A stretch of 34,722 nucleotides of DNA from Deltaproteobacteria bacterium (GCA_013349285.1 DUZU01000028.1:1-34722), one strand, 5' to 3'. Numbered from the stretch's first letter, positions 1-9,443 are shown. Program-made: numbers and translations. The notes: generated by a model from the letters alone, not told the origin.

Positions 1-467
1 GGCATCAGGTTAAAAATAGTGCCGGATGCGGCAACCGTTGAATTACTTTCGCCGGCCAGCGCCTTTTTATACTCGTCGCCGCCCTCGCCCTCACGGCCGA
101 TGCGGGCGGCGATGGTGCTATAGGAAACCACATTCTCCATGGAATCATAGATGGTCACCGCTTCAATGCGCATACCGTGGGTGGCATTGCGGACAATGGT
201 ATCCAACATCTTGAACTGCTCCGGATTGCGAAGCGCAATCTTGCCGTAACGAACCACGGTGGGCAGCACGAACTGCTGAAAAACCTGATGGCTGATGTTT
301 TCCGCCACGACCAGGGAATAGGCCTCGCTACGCTCCAGCAAAACCCTTTTGGCATGTTTGGAAATCAGCCAGGAAAGGACCAGGGTAAAAACCAAAAAAA
401 TGACCAGGCCGCTAAAGGAAAAGAATTTCACCAGCCGAAACGGCTTCATCCCGGCGGCATCGGGCAT
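1..467 (-). CDS. Membrane sensor protein, N-terminal part (runs off window)
   Basis: This reading frame is open from ATG 467 to the window edge, giving about 155 residues without a stop. The start is preceded by AAAGGA at a suitable distance. Residues about 12-36 form one strongly hydrophobic helix flanked by Lys/Arg. After it comes a probably periplasmic segment with a repeated 'HQVFQQF...VVRYGKIALRNPEQF' style helix and then a stretch that mentions no recognisable catalytic motif. From the general look (short cytoplasmic tail, one TM, extracytoplasmic helical sensor) I infer the N-terminus of a sensor histidine kinase or similar signalling protein, but the kinase part lies outside the window and is not seen. 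It sits 17 bp after the radical SAM gene on the same strand, so it may be the last cistron of the cell-wall operon or a separate unit. Confidence 0.7.
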   Translation of the reverse strand, partial: MPDAAGMKPFRLVKFFSFSGLVIFLVFTLVLSWLISKHAKRVLLERSEAYSLVVAENISHQVFQQFVLPTVVRYGKIALRNPEQFKMLDTIVRNATHGMRIEAVTIYDSMENVVSYSTIAARIGREGEGGDEYKKALAGESNSTVAASGTIFNLM

Positions 468-484
468 TGATTTCCTTTTATCCC

Positions 485-2215
485 TCATCGACAAACCCCG
501 CATCGCTTACAATGTTCAGTATCGCATCTCGGGGTGGACTTGCCGGCCAAAGCTCGCTGATACTCCGCCCAGAGATAACGCTTGTCAATTCCATGATCAA
601 TGATATCCCAAGGAAAAAGCTCGTCCCCCTCCCGCTGCCGCATGGCATAATCCTCGGGGGAGATCCCGTTTACCCGCATGGCCTGCCGCCAGTTACAATT
701 GGTGCTTAACATGGTCGCCAAAGCAAGGCCAACCCGGCGATCCCCCCTGGCCAGCACGGCCTGATAAAAGGCATTAACCGGCTTATCGACCATTAAGCGC
801 ACATTATGTTGTCCGACCAGCCCTTTTTTGAGAAATTTTATTTTATTTTTCAGTTCAGCCGGGGTCGCAAAAGGGTGGAACTGAAAAGGAGTCCAGGCCT
901 TGGGCACAAAGCTGTTGACACTAAGGGTGATATTACTCAATCTACCTTGGGGCCGCCCCACGGCAAGCAGAACCGCCCTAACCTTAGCGGTCAGGCTCAA
1001 TAATTCCTCCAGATCCTCTTCCGTTTCCGTGGGCAGCCCTATCATGAAATACAGCTTAAGATGATAAATACCGGCCCGCACCAAGGCCTCGGCCGCCAGC
1101 AGCACATCCTCTTCGCTGATCCCTTTATTGATTACCCCTCGTAATCTTTCCGAGCCGCCGTCCGGGGCGATAGCCGCACTTTTCAGATTACTGCGCTGCA
1201 ACAGACTGCACAGCTCAGCGCTGATGGCATCGGCCCGGAGGGAGGAAAAAGAAAGAGCACAACCTTCGCTTAAAAGAAAGTCCGCCACCCGGGTAAGATC
1301 ATCGACCTTCGCCATCTCCATCCCGAGCAGCCCCACCCGATTTATCTCTTTCGGCCTGGCCGCCAAGGCCGCCAGGATACTCTCCGCCTGCCAAAGCCTG
1401 GGAGGACGATAGACAAAACCAGCCGCACAGAATCGGCAGCCACGACTGCAACCACGCCCCAATTCCGCCAAAAACAGATCGGCAAATTCCGCATCCGCGG
1501 AAAGCAAGGTTGAATGGCCGGCAATCGGCGGGGCAGGGCTGAAAAGCCGCTGCACCCGGGCCGGGATTCCAGCTAATGGCGCAAAGCCAACGATCTTTCC
1601 ACGCTCCCCATACTCTATCTCATAAAAGCGGGGCACGTAAAGACCAGGCAGTTGCCCGGCAAGATCGGCAAGAAGCTGTGGCCTTGAAGCTTGGGCAAGA
1701 TTATCGACAAGATACTCAAGCAACTGGCCCAACACCGGCTCAGCCTCTCCCGCTACGAACAGATCGACATAGGGGGCCAGGGGTTCCGGGTTAATAAATG
1801 TCGCCACCCCTCCGGCAATGACCAGAGGCTGGCCCGGTCGACATTTCGCGTCGCCACGATCTTGGGCAAAGGGCGCCACATTGCCGGCGGCAAGCATGGC
1901 AACCAGATTAATAAAATCCTGCTCAAAGCTCATCGAACACAACAGCACCGGAAAATCAGCCAGCGGGCGGCCCGACTCAAGGGAAACCGGCTTCAGCCCA
2001 CCGGGCTCATAGCAAAAACGTTCGCAGACTACATCGGGCAGGCTGTTGGCTAGATGATAGACCAACTGAAAGCCGAGATTGGAAACCGCCAGGGGATATC
2101 GGTTGGGGAAGATCAGGGCCACCGGAAACTTGCCCTTCCACTTCTTGCGCAGCGTACCTCTTTCACCGGCAAGAAAATCGGTATGTACTGGCTGGCGCTG
2201 GCTCATAACGTCCAC
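485..2215 (-). CDS. B12-binding/radical SAM protein (TIGR03960-like)
   Basis: The 576-aa product has an N-terminal Rossmann-like region that resembles cobalamin-binding folds ('GGVATFINPEPLAPYVD', 'VAGEAEP'). A radical SAM core follows, with the iron-sulfur motif C256-x3-C260-x2-C263 (CSRGCRFC). The C-terminus carries a second Cys cluster at C564, C569, C572 and C575 (ending CGVCR). The tail 'PWDIIDHGIDKRYL...EYQRALAG' plus this Cys cluster matches what I remember of the TIGR03960 family, whose substrate is uncharacterised. Members are often fused or adjacent to a DUF2344 domain (TIGR03936); that domain is not present here. ATG 2215 has an AGG five bases upstream; ATG 2206 is an alternative. 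It lies 113 bp after ftsZ, with a hairpin between them. The radical SAM assignment is secure; the family is likely; the reaction is unknown. Confidence 0.88.
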   Translation of the reverse strand: MDVMSQRQPVHTDFLAGERGTLRKKWKGKFPVALIFPNRYPLAVSNLGFQLVYHLANSLPDVVCERFCYEPGGLKPVSLESGRPLADFPVLLCSMSFEQDFINLVAMLAAGNVAPFAQDRGDAKCRPGQPLVIAGGVATFINPEPLAPYVDLFVAGEAEPVLGQLLEYLVDNLAQASRPQLLADLAGQLPGLYVPRFYEIEYGERGKIVGFAPLAGIPARVQRLFSPAPPIAGHSTLLSADAEFADLFLAELGRGCSRGCRFCAAGFVYRPPRLWQAESILAALAARPKEINRVGLLGMEMAKVDDLTRVADFLLSEGCALSFSSLRADAISAELCSLLQRSNLKSAAIAPDGGSERLRGVINKGISEEDVLLAAEALVRAGIYHLKLYFMIGLPTETEEDLEELLSLTAKVRAVLLAVGRPQGRLSNITLSVNSFVPKAWTPFQFHPFATPAELKNKIKFLKKGLVGQHNVRLMVDKPVNAFYQAVLARGDRRVGLALATMLSTNCNWRQAMRVNGISPEDYAMRQREGDELFPWDIIDHGIDKRYLWAEYQRALAGKSTPRCDTEHCKRCGVCR

Positions 2216-2261
2216 ATCGAACCTGCCAGGGGCAACAAAAGAATTCCGGCAGAAATTTTCA

Positions 2262-2286
2262 GCGGGTAAAAATTATCCTTACCCGC
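2262..2286 (-). terminator. Hairpin between ftsZ and radical SAM gene
   Basis: A perfect 8-bp inverted repeat (GCGGGTAA / TTACCCGC) surrounds a 9-nt loop just after the ftsZ stop on the minus strand. It is followed by TGAAAATTTC rather than a clean T-run, so it is a weak terminator, attenuator or mRNA 3'-end stabiliser at most. It would mark the end of the strict dcw transcript. Confidence 0.4.
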
Positions 2287-2328
2287 CATGGCTTATTTAT
2301 TTGATTATTCCCATTATGGTCAAAACCA

Positions 2329-3501
2329 TCAACTCTCGTTTCTTCTCAAGAAGGTGGGACGATCATATTCCTGCTCATTGAGAACGGTTTTTGAAAACGA
2401 CTTGCGCATGCCGTTAACCACGGCAACGCCTTCGGCAGCATTGCGTTCCCGATTGCCGCCAAAAGGCAGCTTCTGGGCCAGGGTCTCCCGCTTCTGCTGG
2501 AGGAGCTGGACCTTTTCCGGCATTTCATCAAGACCGTCGATGGTGTCACGGATCCCGGTGGCAACCACGGTTACCTGCAGCTCTTCACCCAAACTCTCGT
2601 CAAAGATTACCCCCAGGATGATGTTGGCATCCTCGTGAACCTCTTCATAGATCTTGGTGGTGGCCTCGGTGACCTCCGCCATGGTCAAAGTATCCTGGCG
2701 GGCCGAGATGTTCACCAGAACCCCCTTGGCCCCGTCAATGCTGATATCCTGCAACAACGGACTATTGATGGCCATGTTGACCGCCTCGGCCGCGCGATTC
2801 TCGCCAACGCCGCTCCCGGCGCCCATCAAGGCCGGCCCCATCTCATTCATAACCGCTCTGACATCAGCAAAGTCGGGATTGATATACCCGGGGAGATTAA
2901 TCAAATCGGTAATACCCTTGACCGCCTGCACCAAAACATCATCAGCCATCTTCATGCCGTCGATGAAGCGGGTTCCTTTTTGGCTCATGGAGATCAGCCG
3001 GTCGTTGGGAATGGTGATAATGGTGTCCACATGTTCCTTAAGTTCCTGCCAGCCCTTTTCCGCATTCTTCATCCGGGCCCGGCCCTCGAAGGCAAAAGGC
3101 TTGGTCACCACGCCGACGGTGAGGGCGCCCAGCTCCTTGGCAATCCTGGCCACCACCGGCGCCGCCCCGGTTCCGGTGCCGCCGCCCAGCCCGGCGGTGA
3201 CGAAAACCATGTCACAATCCTTGAGCAGCTTGCGGATCTCATCGATACTCTCCTCGGCCGCTTCCTGCCCTACATCGGGATTTGCCCCGGCCCCCAGCCC
3301 TTTTGACACATTCGGGCCGATCTGCAGGCGGACGTCGGCCTTGGATAGATCCAGCGCCTGGACATCGGTATTGGCAGCAATAAACTCCACGCCAAGAATA
3401 TTACTTTCGACCATGGTATTGACCGCATTACCTCCGCCGCCGCCAACTCCAAAAACCTTGATCTTTGCCCGTGACTCTGTTTCCGCGAATTTAAATGACA
3501 T
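2329..3501 (-). CDS. ftsZ: Cell division protein FtsZ
   Basis: This is the tubulin-like GTPase that polymerises into the cytokinetic ring. The 390-aa protein shows the N-terminal nucleotide-binding GGGGGNAVN motif (about residues 19-28), the tubulin signature GGGTGTG (106-112) and the T7-loop NPDFADV region near residue 207. The C-terminal conserved peptide YDRPTFLR, which binds FtsA and other tethers, is also present, so the protein looks complete and functional. ATG 3501 has AAGGGGAGC 8 nt upstream. It is the last gene of the classic division order, 64 bp after ftsA. Because septal synthesis genes upstream are abnormal (see ftsI-like), an intact FtsZ/FtsA pair shows that ring assembly itself is retained. 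Confidence 0.98.
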   Translation of the reverse strand: MSFKFAETESRAKIKVFGVGGGGGNAVNTMVESNILGVEFIAANTDVQALDLSKADVRLQIGPNVSKGLGAGANPDVGQEAAEESIDEIRKLLKDCDMVFVTAGLGGGTGTGAAPVVARIAKELGALTVGVVTKPFAFEGRARMKNAEKGWQELKEHVDTIITIPNDRLISMSQKGTRFIDGMKMADDVLVQAVKGITDLINLPGYINPDFADVRAVMNEMGPALMGAGSGVGENRAAEAVNMAINSPLLQDISIDGAKGVLVNISARQDTLTMAEVTEATTKIYEEVHEDANIILGVIFDESLGEELQVTVVATGIRDTIDGLDEMPEKVQLLQQKRETLAQKLPFGGNRERNAAEGVAVVNGMRKSFSKTVLNEQEYDRPTFLRRNES

Positions 3502-3565
3502 ATCGATGCTCCCCTTTCAAGGTCCCCGTCTGACTCCCTGTAAATCAGGCGTTTTCGAGCTTGTT

Positions 3566-4798
3566 TTATATTATTCCCTTAAACCAGTCCCTCATGTGAC
3601 CGGATATCCTTCCCAACATGCTGCCGCTCGGCCGCTTAAAATTAGCGCCCGGGCCGTTTTTCATCCCGTATATAACAAGGCCGACACCGGTTGCCCATTG
3701 CGGGGTACTGACGATATCGACCACCCCGCCGATATTTTCCGGCGAGCCGATCCGCACCGGCAGATCGAAAATCTGCTCGGCCAACTCTTCCATGTTATCC
3801 AAAAGCGAGGTGCCGCCGGTCATGACAATGCCGGCATTGACCATCTCTTTATAACCTGATTCCACCAGCTCCTGATTGATCAGGGTCAACATCTCCTCAA
3901 CCCTGGGCTCGAGAATCTCCCCCATGACCTTCCGGGAAAGTTTCCGGTTTTTTCGGCCACCCACGCTGGGCACCTCGATCACCTGATCCTTATCGATCAT
4001 CGAGGCCAACGAACAGCCATACTCCTCCTTGAGCCTCTCCGCCTCTTTTTGCGGAGTCCTGAGGCCAATGGCCAGATCGTTGGTCAGATTATGGCCGCCC
4101 AAACCAAGGACAAAGGTGTGCTTGATGGTGCCGTCGGCAAACACCGCCAGGTCGGAGGTGCCGCCACCGATGTCGATGAGGCCGACGCCCAGCTCCATTT
4201 CTTCGCGGTTAAGCACCGCCTCGGCCGAGGCCAGGGGCTCAAGCACGACATCCTTAACCTCCAGGCCGGCCCGATTGCAGCACTTGACTATATTATGGAC
4301 CGCGGTCACCGAGCCGGTCACGATATGGACATCGGCCTCCAGGCGGACGCCGGTCATGCCGATGGGATCCTGAATATCGGCCTGACCGTCAACCATGAAC
4401 TCCTGGGGCAACACATGAATCACTTCCTGATCCGGTGGGATCGGTACGGCGCGGGCCGCATCCACCACCCGGTCGATATCGTCCTGGCGAATTTCATTAT
4501 GCTTAATGGCAATAAGGCCATGGCTGTTAAAACTCTTGATGTGGCTGCCGGCGATCCCCACATAAACGGCCCCGATATCGCAACCGGCCATGCGTTCGGC
4601 TTCATCAACCGCTGAGCGGATCGAATGAACGGTACTTTCGATATTTACCACGACCCCACGGCGCAAGCCCACCGATGGATAGCGGCCGATACCGATAATG
4701 TCCACTCGACTGTCACGGACCTCGCCGACAACAACACAAATCTTGGTTGTCCCGATATCCAACCCAACAACTAATTCGCCACGCTCATCGTTTGTCAT
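3566..4798 (-). CDS. ftsA: Cell division protein FtsA
   Basis: This actin-fold ATPase tethers FtsZ to the inner membrane. The 410-aa sequence begins with the phosphate-1 motif VGLDIGTTK and has the second phosphate motif LIDIGGGTSDLAV in mid-protein. The adenosine-type motif is seen in IVMTGGTSLL. The last 16 residues (LGRISGHMRDWFKGII) form the amphipathic membrane-targeting helix expected of FtsA. Length is normal for the family. It lies between ftsQ (48 bp upstream) and ftsZ (64 bp downstream), the canonical arrangement, and is presumably cotranscribed with them. Confidence 0.97.
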   Translation of the reverse strand: MTNDERGELVVGLDIGTTKICVVVGEVRDSRVDIIGIGRYPSVGLRRGVVVNIESTVHSIRSAVDEAERMAGCDIGAVYVGIAGSHIKSFNSHGLIAIKHNEIRQDDIDRVVDAARAVPIPPDQEVIHVLPQEFMVDGQADIQDPIGMTGVRLEADVHIVTGSVTAVHNIVKCCNRAGLEVKDVVLEPLASAEAVLNREEMELGVGLIDIGGGTSDLAVFADGTIKHTFVLGLGGHNLTNDLAIGLRTPQKEAERLKEEYGCSLASMIDKDQVIEVPSVGGRKNRKLSRKVMGEILEPRVEEMLTLINQELVESGYKEMVNAGIVMTGGTSLLDNMEELAEQIFDLPVRIGSPENIGGVVDIVSTPQWATGVGLVIYGMKNGPGANFKRPSGSMLGRISGHMRDWFKGII

Positions 4799-4846
4799 CT
4801 GTTCACCTTAATGCCGGTCCCCTTATCATTGAGGGCCAATCCCCTT

Positions 4847-5662
4847 TCACACCGGACCGGCAAAACCAACCAACACTTTATTGGGCGTATAGTTCATATG
4901 AATATACGCAATTTGGGAAAATTCATCCTTCTTATACAGCCGATACAACACCTTGGCCAAAAGATAATATTTAGTTCTTATTTCACCCTGCCCCAAATGA
5001 ATGGGAAAGGGCCGGTTGACCAAAAACAGGATGATATCATCCTTGTTCTTCAGATTAAGCTCCGAGATATTCTGCCTGGGCAAGATCGAACTTCCATTGC
5101 CCGCATAACGAATAAACTGCAAAGCCTCATCCAAGGCCGAACCCTTGACCTTTTCCGGCCAGTGCTCTTGATCAAGGCCGCTGATCACCGGGTAATCCAT
5201 GTCTTCCGGCGGCAGGACCTGGGCAAAAGCCACCCCCTTGCCATCCAGATAAAAGAGCCCTTTCGCCAACGAAACAATGGCCACCGGCTCCCGCTCTTTC
5301 ACCGTGATATTGAGAAGATTGGGCCAGACCCTTTCAATATCGATTGATTCTACCCATTCGTGGGATTCAATATTCTTCTCTATCCGGTCAAGATCCAGGG
5401 CCAGCAGATTGCTATGCACATCCACCCCGCTAAGTTCGAGGATAAGGTTCTTGGTGGTGCGCCGGCAACCCTCAATCCTCGTCGCGGTAATCTGAAAGAA
5501 ATCAGACTGCCCCAACCCCTTGTAAACAATAACTCCACCGACCACCAACGCCACGGTGACAACACAGAGGATCACCACTAACACGACGATCTTCCTCTTC
5601 AACCCCATCCCAGAGGACTTCTTACCGCCATAGCGCTGCTGTATCGTTTTTCCTCTTCGCAA
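4847..5662 (-). CDS. ftsQ: Cell division protein FtsQ (POTRA domain)
   Basis: This is a bitopic divisome protein that scaffolds FtsL/FtsB and links early to late division proteins. The 271-aa product has a basic cytoplasmic tail (residues 1-24, many Lys/Arg). One TM helix follows at about 25-50 (IVVLVVILCVVTVALVVGGV). A POTRA-type domain starts with 'FQITATRIEGCRRTTKNLILELSG', followed by the FtsQ motif W-V-x-S-x-x-I-x-R-x-W-P (WVESIDIERVWPN). The gene follows murB by 25 bp without an intervening ddl, which is often found here in other proteobacteria. The family assignment rests on fold, motif and position; sequence conservation in FtsQ is always low. Confidence 0.93.
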   Translation of the reverse strand: MRRGKTIQQRYGGKKSSGMGLKRKIVVLVVILCVVTVALVVGGVIVYKGLGQSDFFQITATRIEGCRRTTKNLILELSGVDVHSNLLALDLDRIEKNIESHEWVESIDIERVWPNLLNITVKEREPVAIVSLAKGLFYLDGKGVAFAQVLPPEDMDYPVISGLDQEHWPEKVKGSALDEALQFIRYAGNGSSILPRQNISELNLKNKDDIILFLVNRPFPIHLGQGEIRTKYYLLAKVLYRLYKKDEFSQIAYIHMNYTPNKVLVGFAGPV

Positions 5663-5687
5663 GATCGAAAAGAACCTCTGTCAATAA

Positions 5688-6713
5688 TTATGTTAAAATA
5701 CAAACTTCCGGCTCAAGCCACACCCTGAACCGCTCGTTGACCTTTGCCTGGACAAGCCCCATCAAATCGAGAAAATCCTGGGCCGTGGCATTGCCGCAAT
5801 TAACCAAAAAATTGGCATGTACCTCGGAAACCTGTGCCCCACCGACCCGCAACCCCTTTAAACCCGCCTCATCGATCAGCTTTCCAGCCGGGGGCATGCC
5901 GACCGGATTCTTAAAAAAAGAGCCGGCACTGGCAACCTTGCCCGGTTGTTTGTTTTTACGATTTTCCATTAACTGCCTGCACACCTTGTCAACCTTTTGG
6001 CCGTCAGCTTTTTCCAGCAGAAACTCCGCCGCCACCACCACTTTGTTTCCCTTCTCCAGGTGGCGGTAAGCAAAGATCAATTCAGCCCTTTCCCGTCTGA
6101 CCAACTTCCCGGCCGGAGTCGCAAAAGTAACGGCGCTGAGGGGATCCGCGATCTCCGCCCCCCAGGCTCCGGCATTCATGGCAACAGCGCCGCCCACCGA
6201 GCCGGGAATCCCGGCGGCAAACTCCAGACCGCTCAAACCATGCTCGACAGTCCAGTTCACCAGCCGCATCAGCCCGCAGCCGGCTTCAACCCTGACCAGT
6301 TCATATCCAGCGACCTCAGAAGCCAGAATATCGATTGCCCCGAATTCTCGACCAAGAACGATTATCACCCCGTCGTAACCTTTGTCCGACACCAAAATAT
6401 TGCTGCCGCGCCCAATCACCCGCCAGGGGACGGCGAGATCATTTAATATGGCCAGCAGCGCGGCAAGTTCCGCCTCGCCGGCCGGCAGGGCAACGGCCTT
6501 GGCCGGACCACCGACCTGCAAGGTGCACCAGCGCGCCATGGGACTGCTCCACATGATCCTGCCTTGCCACATCTTCTTCAGCTGTTCCGGCCACTGCCTG
6601 TTCAACTGCACCTCCCTGTCCAACCAAAGTCCGGCATCGATATCCCCCGGGCGATAAAATTCACCCTTGATCATCCCGGCGCCGGGCCGCGGATCGATAT
6701 CAGGCCGCAACAT
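5688..6713 (-). CDS. murB: UDP-N-acetylenolpyruvoylglucosamine reductase MurB
   Basis: This FAD-dependent enzyme reduces UDP-GlcNAc-enolpyruvate to UDP-MurNAc with NADPH in the cytoplasm. The 341-aa protein carries the FAD-binding segments '[15 protein letters not shown]' and '[21 protein letters not shown]'. The catalytic serine lies in SAGSFFKNP, and the terminal acid lies in WLEPEV. All key residues are in place. ATG 6713 has GGAG 7 nt upstream and overlaps the end of murC by 14 bp, suggesting translational coupling. ATG 6674 is possible but has no purine-rich site ahead of it. Confidence 0.96.
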   Translation of the reverse strand: MLRPDIDPRPGAGMIKGEFYRPGDIDAGLWLDREVQLNRQWPEQLKKMWQGRIMWSSPMARWCTLQVGGPAKAVALPAGEAELAALLAILNDLAVPWRVIGRGSNILVSDKGYDGVIIVLGREFGAIDILASEVAGYELVRVEAGCGLMRLVNWTVEHGLSGLEFAAGIPGSVGGAVAMNAGAWGAEIADPLSAVTFATPAGKLVRRERAELIFAYRHLEKGNKVVVAAEFLLEKADGQKVDKVCRQLMENRKNKQPGKVASAGSFFKNPVGMPPAGKLIDEAGLKGLRVGGAQVSEVHANFLVNCGNATAQDFLDLMGLVQAKVNERFRVWLEPEVCILT

Positions 6714-8091
6714 TCCGCTGCTCCAATATCTTGAGCAATTCCTCGCCGGCCCTCAAGATGTCACCGGCGCCCAGGGTCAAGACGATATCCCCGGGCTGGA
6801 GCATGGTCCGCACCGTTACCGCCAATGATGCCACCTCGGCCACAAAATGAGCGTCCCGCTGCCCATGCCGCCTTATCTCCTCAAGCAATGACACGCCGCT
6901 TACCCCTTCAATGGGCTGTTCGCCGGCCGCATAAATTTCCGTGAGCAACAATACATTGGCCTCATGAAACGCAGTGCTGAACTCCTTGAACAATCCGGCG
7001 GTCCTGGTATAGCGGTGGGGCTGAAACATGACCACGATCCGCCGCTTGGGCCAGGCGGCCCGCATCGCGGCCAAGGTCGCCTTGATCTCGGTGGGATGAT
7101 GGCCATAATCATCGACCACGGTTATGCCGTCACACTCGCCCTTGATCTGCATCCGTCGCTGCACCCCGCTGAAGCCGGCCAAGGCTTGCTGAATGACGCT
7201 AAAGGGAATTTCCAGTTCAAAGCCCACCGCAATGGCGGCCAAGGAGTTGTACACATTATGCTGGCCGGGCAAATTCAAGGTTATTTCCCCCATCACCTCT
7301 TTGCCCCGACAGACCTCAAAGGTGGAAACCATTCCCTTGGTTTCGATGGATCGGGCATGGACATCGGCCTGACTGGTCAGGCCATAGGTAATGGTCCGTT
7401 TCTTGATTTCCGGGAGCAAATCCGCCACATTGGGATCATCAAGGCAAACGATCGCCGCGCCGTAGAATGGAATTTTATGGATAAACTCAAGAAAGGTAGC
7501 CTTGATCTGATCAAGATCACGGTAATGGTCCAGATGCTCCAGATCAATATTGGTAACGATCTCCAAGACCGGGGAGAGCTTCAGAAACGAACCATCGCTC
7601 TCATCCGCTTCAGCCACCAGAAATTCACCGGCGCCGAGTTTGGCATTGGTGCCGAGACTGTTCACCTTGCCGCCGATAACCACGGTGGGATCCAGTCCGG
7701 CTTCAGCCAGCAACCACCCGACAATGGAGGTGGTCGAGGTCTTACCATGGCTGCCGGCCACCGCTACCCCGTATTTTTTCAGCCGCATCAGTTCGGCCAG
7801 CATCTCCGCCCTTGGAATAACCGGGATGTGCGCGTCATAAGCCGCCTGAACCTCGGGATTTTTTTCCTTAACCGCCGAAGACGTCACCACCACATCCGCC
7901 CCGACCACCGCCTTGCGCTGATGGCCGATGTAGATAATTCCACCCAGCTCCTTAAGGCGGCGGGTGATGTCGCTTTGCCGAAGATCGGAACCGCTCACCT
8001 TGTAGCCAAGATTAAGCAGCAACTCGGCAATACCGCTCATGCCGATCCCGCCGATTCCCACAAAATGAACATGTTGTGTTTTTTTATACAT
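6700..8091 (-). CDS. murC: UDP-N-acetylmuramate--L-alanine ligase MurC
   Basis: This enzyme adds L-Ala to UDP-MurNAc, the first amino acid of the peptide stem. It begins [20 protein letters not shown], with the Rossmann GIGGIGMSG loop characteristic of MurC. The Mur-ligase ATP loop is GSHGKTSTT, followed by '[10 protein letters not shown]' and the C-terminal '[13 protein letters not shown]' region. I chose ATG 8091 (463 aa): AGGA lies just upstream and the enzyme fold starts immediately. The frame is open 46 codons further upstream, but that extension would overlap murG by 110 bp and matches nothing in the family. It lies 28 bp after murG. Confidence 0.97.
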   Translation of the reverse strand: MYKKTQHVHFVGIGGIGMSGIAELLLNLGYKVSGSDLRQSDITRRLKELGGIIYIGHQRKAVVGADVVVTSSAVKEKNPEVQAAYDAHIPVIPRAEMLAELMRLKKYGVAVAGSHGKTSTTSIVGWLLAEAGLDPTVVIGGKVNSLGTNAKLGAGEFLVAEADESDGSFLKLSPVLEIVTNIDLEHLDHYRDLDQIKATFLEFIHKIPFYGAAIVCLDDPNVADLLPEIKKRTITYGLTSQADVHARSIETKGMVSTFEVCRGKEVMGEITLNLPGQHNVYNSLAAIAVGFELEIPFSVIQQALAGFSGVQRRMQIKGECDGITVVDDYGHHPTEIKATLAAMRAAWPKRRIVVMFQPHRYTRTAGLFKEFSTAFHEANVLLLTEIYAAGEQPIEGVSGVSLLEEIRRHGQRDAHFVAEVASLAVTVRTMLQPGDIVLTLGAGDILRAGEELLKILEQRNVAA

Positions 8092-8119
8092 TTTTCCTGA
8101 ATACCTGTTAGTTCTGCGG

Positions 8120-9199
8120 TTATACCCGGTTAAGCAACCGCACACTCTCGTCCACAATTGACTGAGTAGCGCCGGGCTTAGCAAATGTCCGCATTTTTTT
8201 CCCCATTTGTCCCAAAAGCTGCGCATCATTTAAAAATGCCTCGATTTGCTCTTGCAACTTCGCTGCGGTAAGTCCGCTTTCCTCAAACATCACCGCCGCA
8301 CCGCCGACCACCAGAAACTGCGCATTGGTAACCTGATGGTTGTCCGCCGCATAGGGATAAGGGATAAAAATAACCGGCTTGCCGGTAGCGGTCAACTCGG
8401 CAAGGGTGGTCGCCCCGGCCCGGGACACGACAAAATCCGCCTTTGCATAGGCCGCTGCCATATCATCGATAAAGGCCGCCACCTCGGCCTTTATCCCTTC
8501 TTGGGCATAGGCGTTGCGCACCCACTCTTCATCCTTGACCCCGGTCTGATGAATGACCGAAAAACCGGCGGGCAGCCCGGCGGCGGCCAAGGCCTCGACC
8601 ACCAACTTGTTGACCTGGTGGGCGCCCTGACTTCCGCCCAGAACCAGCATCGTCTTTAATTCGCTCTGCGCGGGCCGCTGGTCGGCCACCGCCAAAATTT
8701 CCCGGCGGACCGGGTTGCCGGTGAGCACTGTTTTGCCGACGGCAAAAAACTTTTCAGAACCGGGTATTGAAGTATATATGCGATTGACCATTTTTCCAAG
8801 GATCCTGTTCGTAATTCCCGGTACGGAATTCTGTTCGTGAATACAGGTCTTGATTCCCATAATTTTAGCGGCCAACACCACCGGTCCGGTCACATATCCG
8901 CCAACCCCGAGAACCAGGTTCGGCTTAAAGCCCTTTACTATCTTGATTGCCTGCCAGAGACTTAAGGGCAAGCGAACCATGGCCTGCAGGGTTCCCAACA
9001 AGGATTTTCCCTTAATTCCCAGGCAACTGATCGATTCTTTCTGCAATTCCAGGTTACGCAAGGCCTGGTTATCAATGGACCGATCGGTGCTGACGAACAT
9101 AACTTTCCCGTCGGGAAATCGCTGCTGCATGGCCTGGGCCACCGCGATTCCCGGGAAAAGATGCCCCCCTGTTCCACCGCCGGTAATAATGATCCGCAT
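8120..9199 (-). CDS. murG: Lipid II synthase MurG (GlcNAc transferase)
   Basis: This peripheral inner-membrane glycosyltransferase transfers GlcNAc from UDP-GlcNAc to lipid I. The 359-aa sequence opens with the glycine-rich [17 protein letters not shown] motif and has 'GVGGYVTGP', '[13 protein letters not shown]' and the second glycine loop '[12 protein letters not shown]'. The donor-binding region '[19 protein letters not shown]' and the Q-x-x-N segment 'DNHQVTNAQ' follow. The protein looks complete. AAGGAGAAGG-like purines lie upstream of ATG 9199. It is normally preceded by ftsW in dcw clusters; here the preceding gene is a 57-aa Cys-motif protein. Confidence 0.97.
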   Translation of the reverse strand: MRIIITGGGTGGHLFPGIAVAQAMQQRFPDGKVMFVSTDRSIDNQALRNLELQKESISCLGIKGKSLLGTLQAMVRLPLSLWQAIKIVKGFKPNLVLGVGGYVTGPVVLAAKIMGIKTCIHEQNSVPGITNRILGKMVNRIYTSIPGSEKFFAVGKTVLTGNPVRREILAVADQRPAQSELKTMLVLGGSQGAHQVNKLVVEALAAAGLPAGFSVIHQTGVKDEEWVRNAYAQEGIKAEVAAFIDDMAAAYAKADFVVSRAGATTLAELTATGKPVIFIPYPYAADNHQVTNAQFLVVGGAAVMFEESGLTAAKLQEQIEAFLNDAQLLGQMGKKMRTFAKPGATQSIVDESVRLLNRV

Positions 9200-9229
9200 T
9201 GCGTTATAGATATCCTTCTCCTGGCAAAT

Positions 9230-9403
9230 TTAATGGGTCAAGCGCGCGCTCAAGGCCTTGCCGCAGATATATACCTGCTGAATAACCTGCTGATAGCAGT
9301 CCGGGCAATATCCGTGCGATATCCTAATCTCCCCCGCGGCTTTCTGCTTTTTCCACCCGTTACTTCCCTTGGTCCGATGACAAACACAACAGATCGTCCT
9401 CAT
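9230..9403 (-). CDS. 57-aa CxxC/CxxC small protein in the ftsW position
   Basis: The ATG at 9403 is preceded by GGAGGAG at 6-nt spacing, one of the best ribosome sites in the window. The product starts MRTICCVCHRTKG, then has a Trp and basic spacer, then SHGYCPDCYQQV. Two CxxC pairs (C5/C6-x-C8 and C33-x2-C36) could bind a metal. The pattern 'ICxxCxxxK...W...SHGxCPxC' resembles the short Cys module I remember at the C-terminus of many deltaproteobacterial PAS, GAF and response-regulator proteins, here free-standing. It sits between murD (40 bp upstream) and murG (30 bp downstream), exactly where ftsW is expected. Its function is unknown; a metal-dependent regulatory or redox-sensing role is only a guess. 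Confidence 0.8.
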   Translation of the reverse strand: MRTICCVCHRTKGSNGWKKQKAAGEIRISHGYCPDCYQQVIQQVYICGKALSARLTH

Positions 9404-9443
9404 GGCTTCTCCTCCGAGCCGGTTTCCGCAAAGACCCTCTTTT

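Noticed and set aside
2654-3859. A 401-aa open frame on the plus strand opposite ftsZ
   Set aside because: It is antisense to a fully recognisable FtsZ and the end of ftsA, with composition typical of a complementary-strand shadow.
6964-8100. A 378-aa open frame on the plus strand opposite murC
   Set aside because: MurC motifs are complete on the other strand; this frame has no ribosome site and no recognisable domain.
8092-8229. A longer N-terminus for MurC
   Set aside because: The 46-residue extension would overlap murG by 110 bp and resembles no MurC; ATG 8091 has a ribosome site and begins at the fold.
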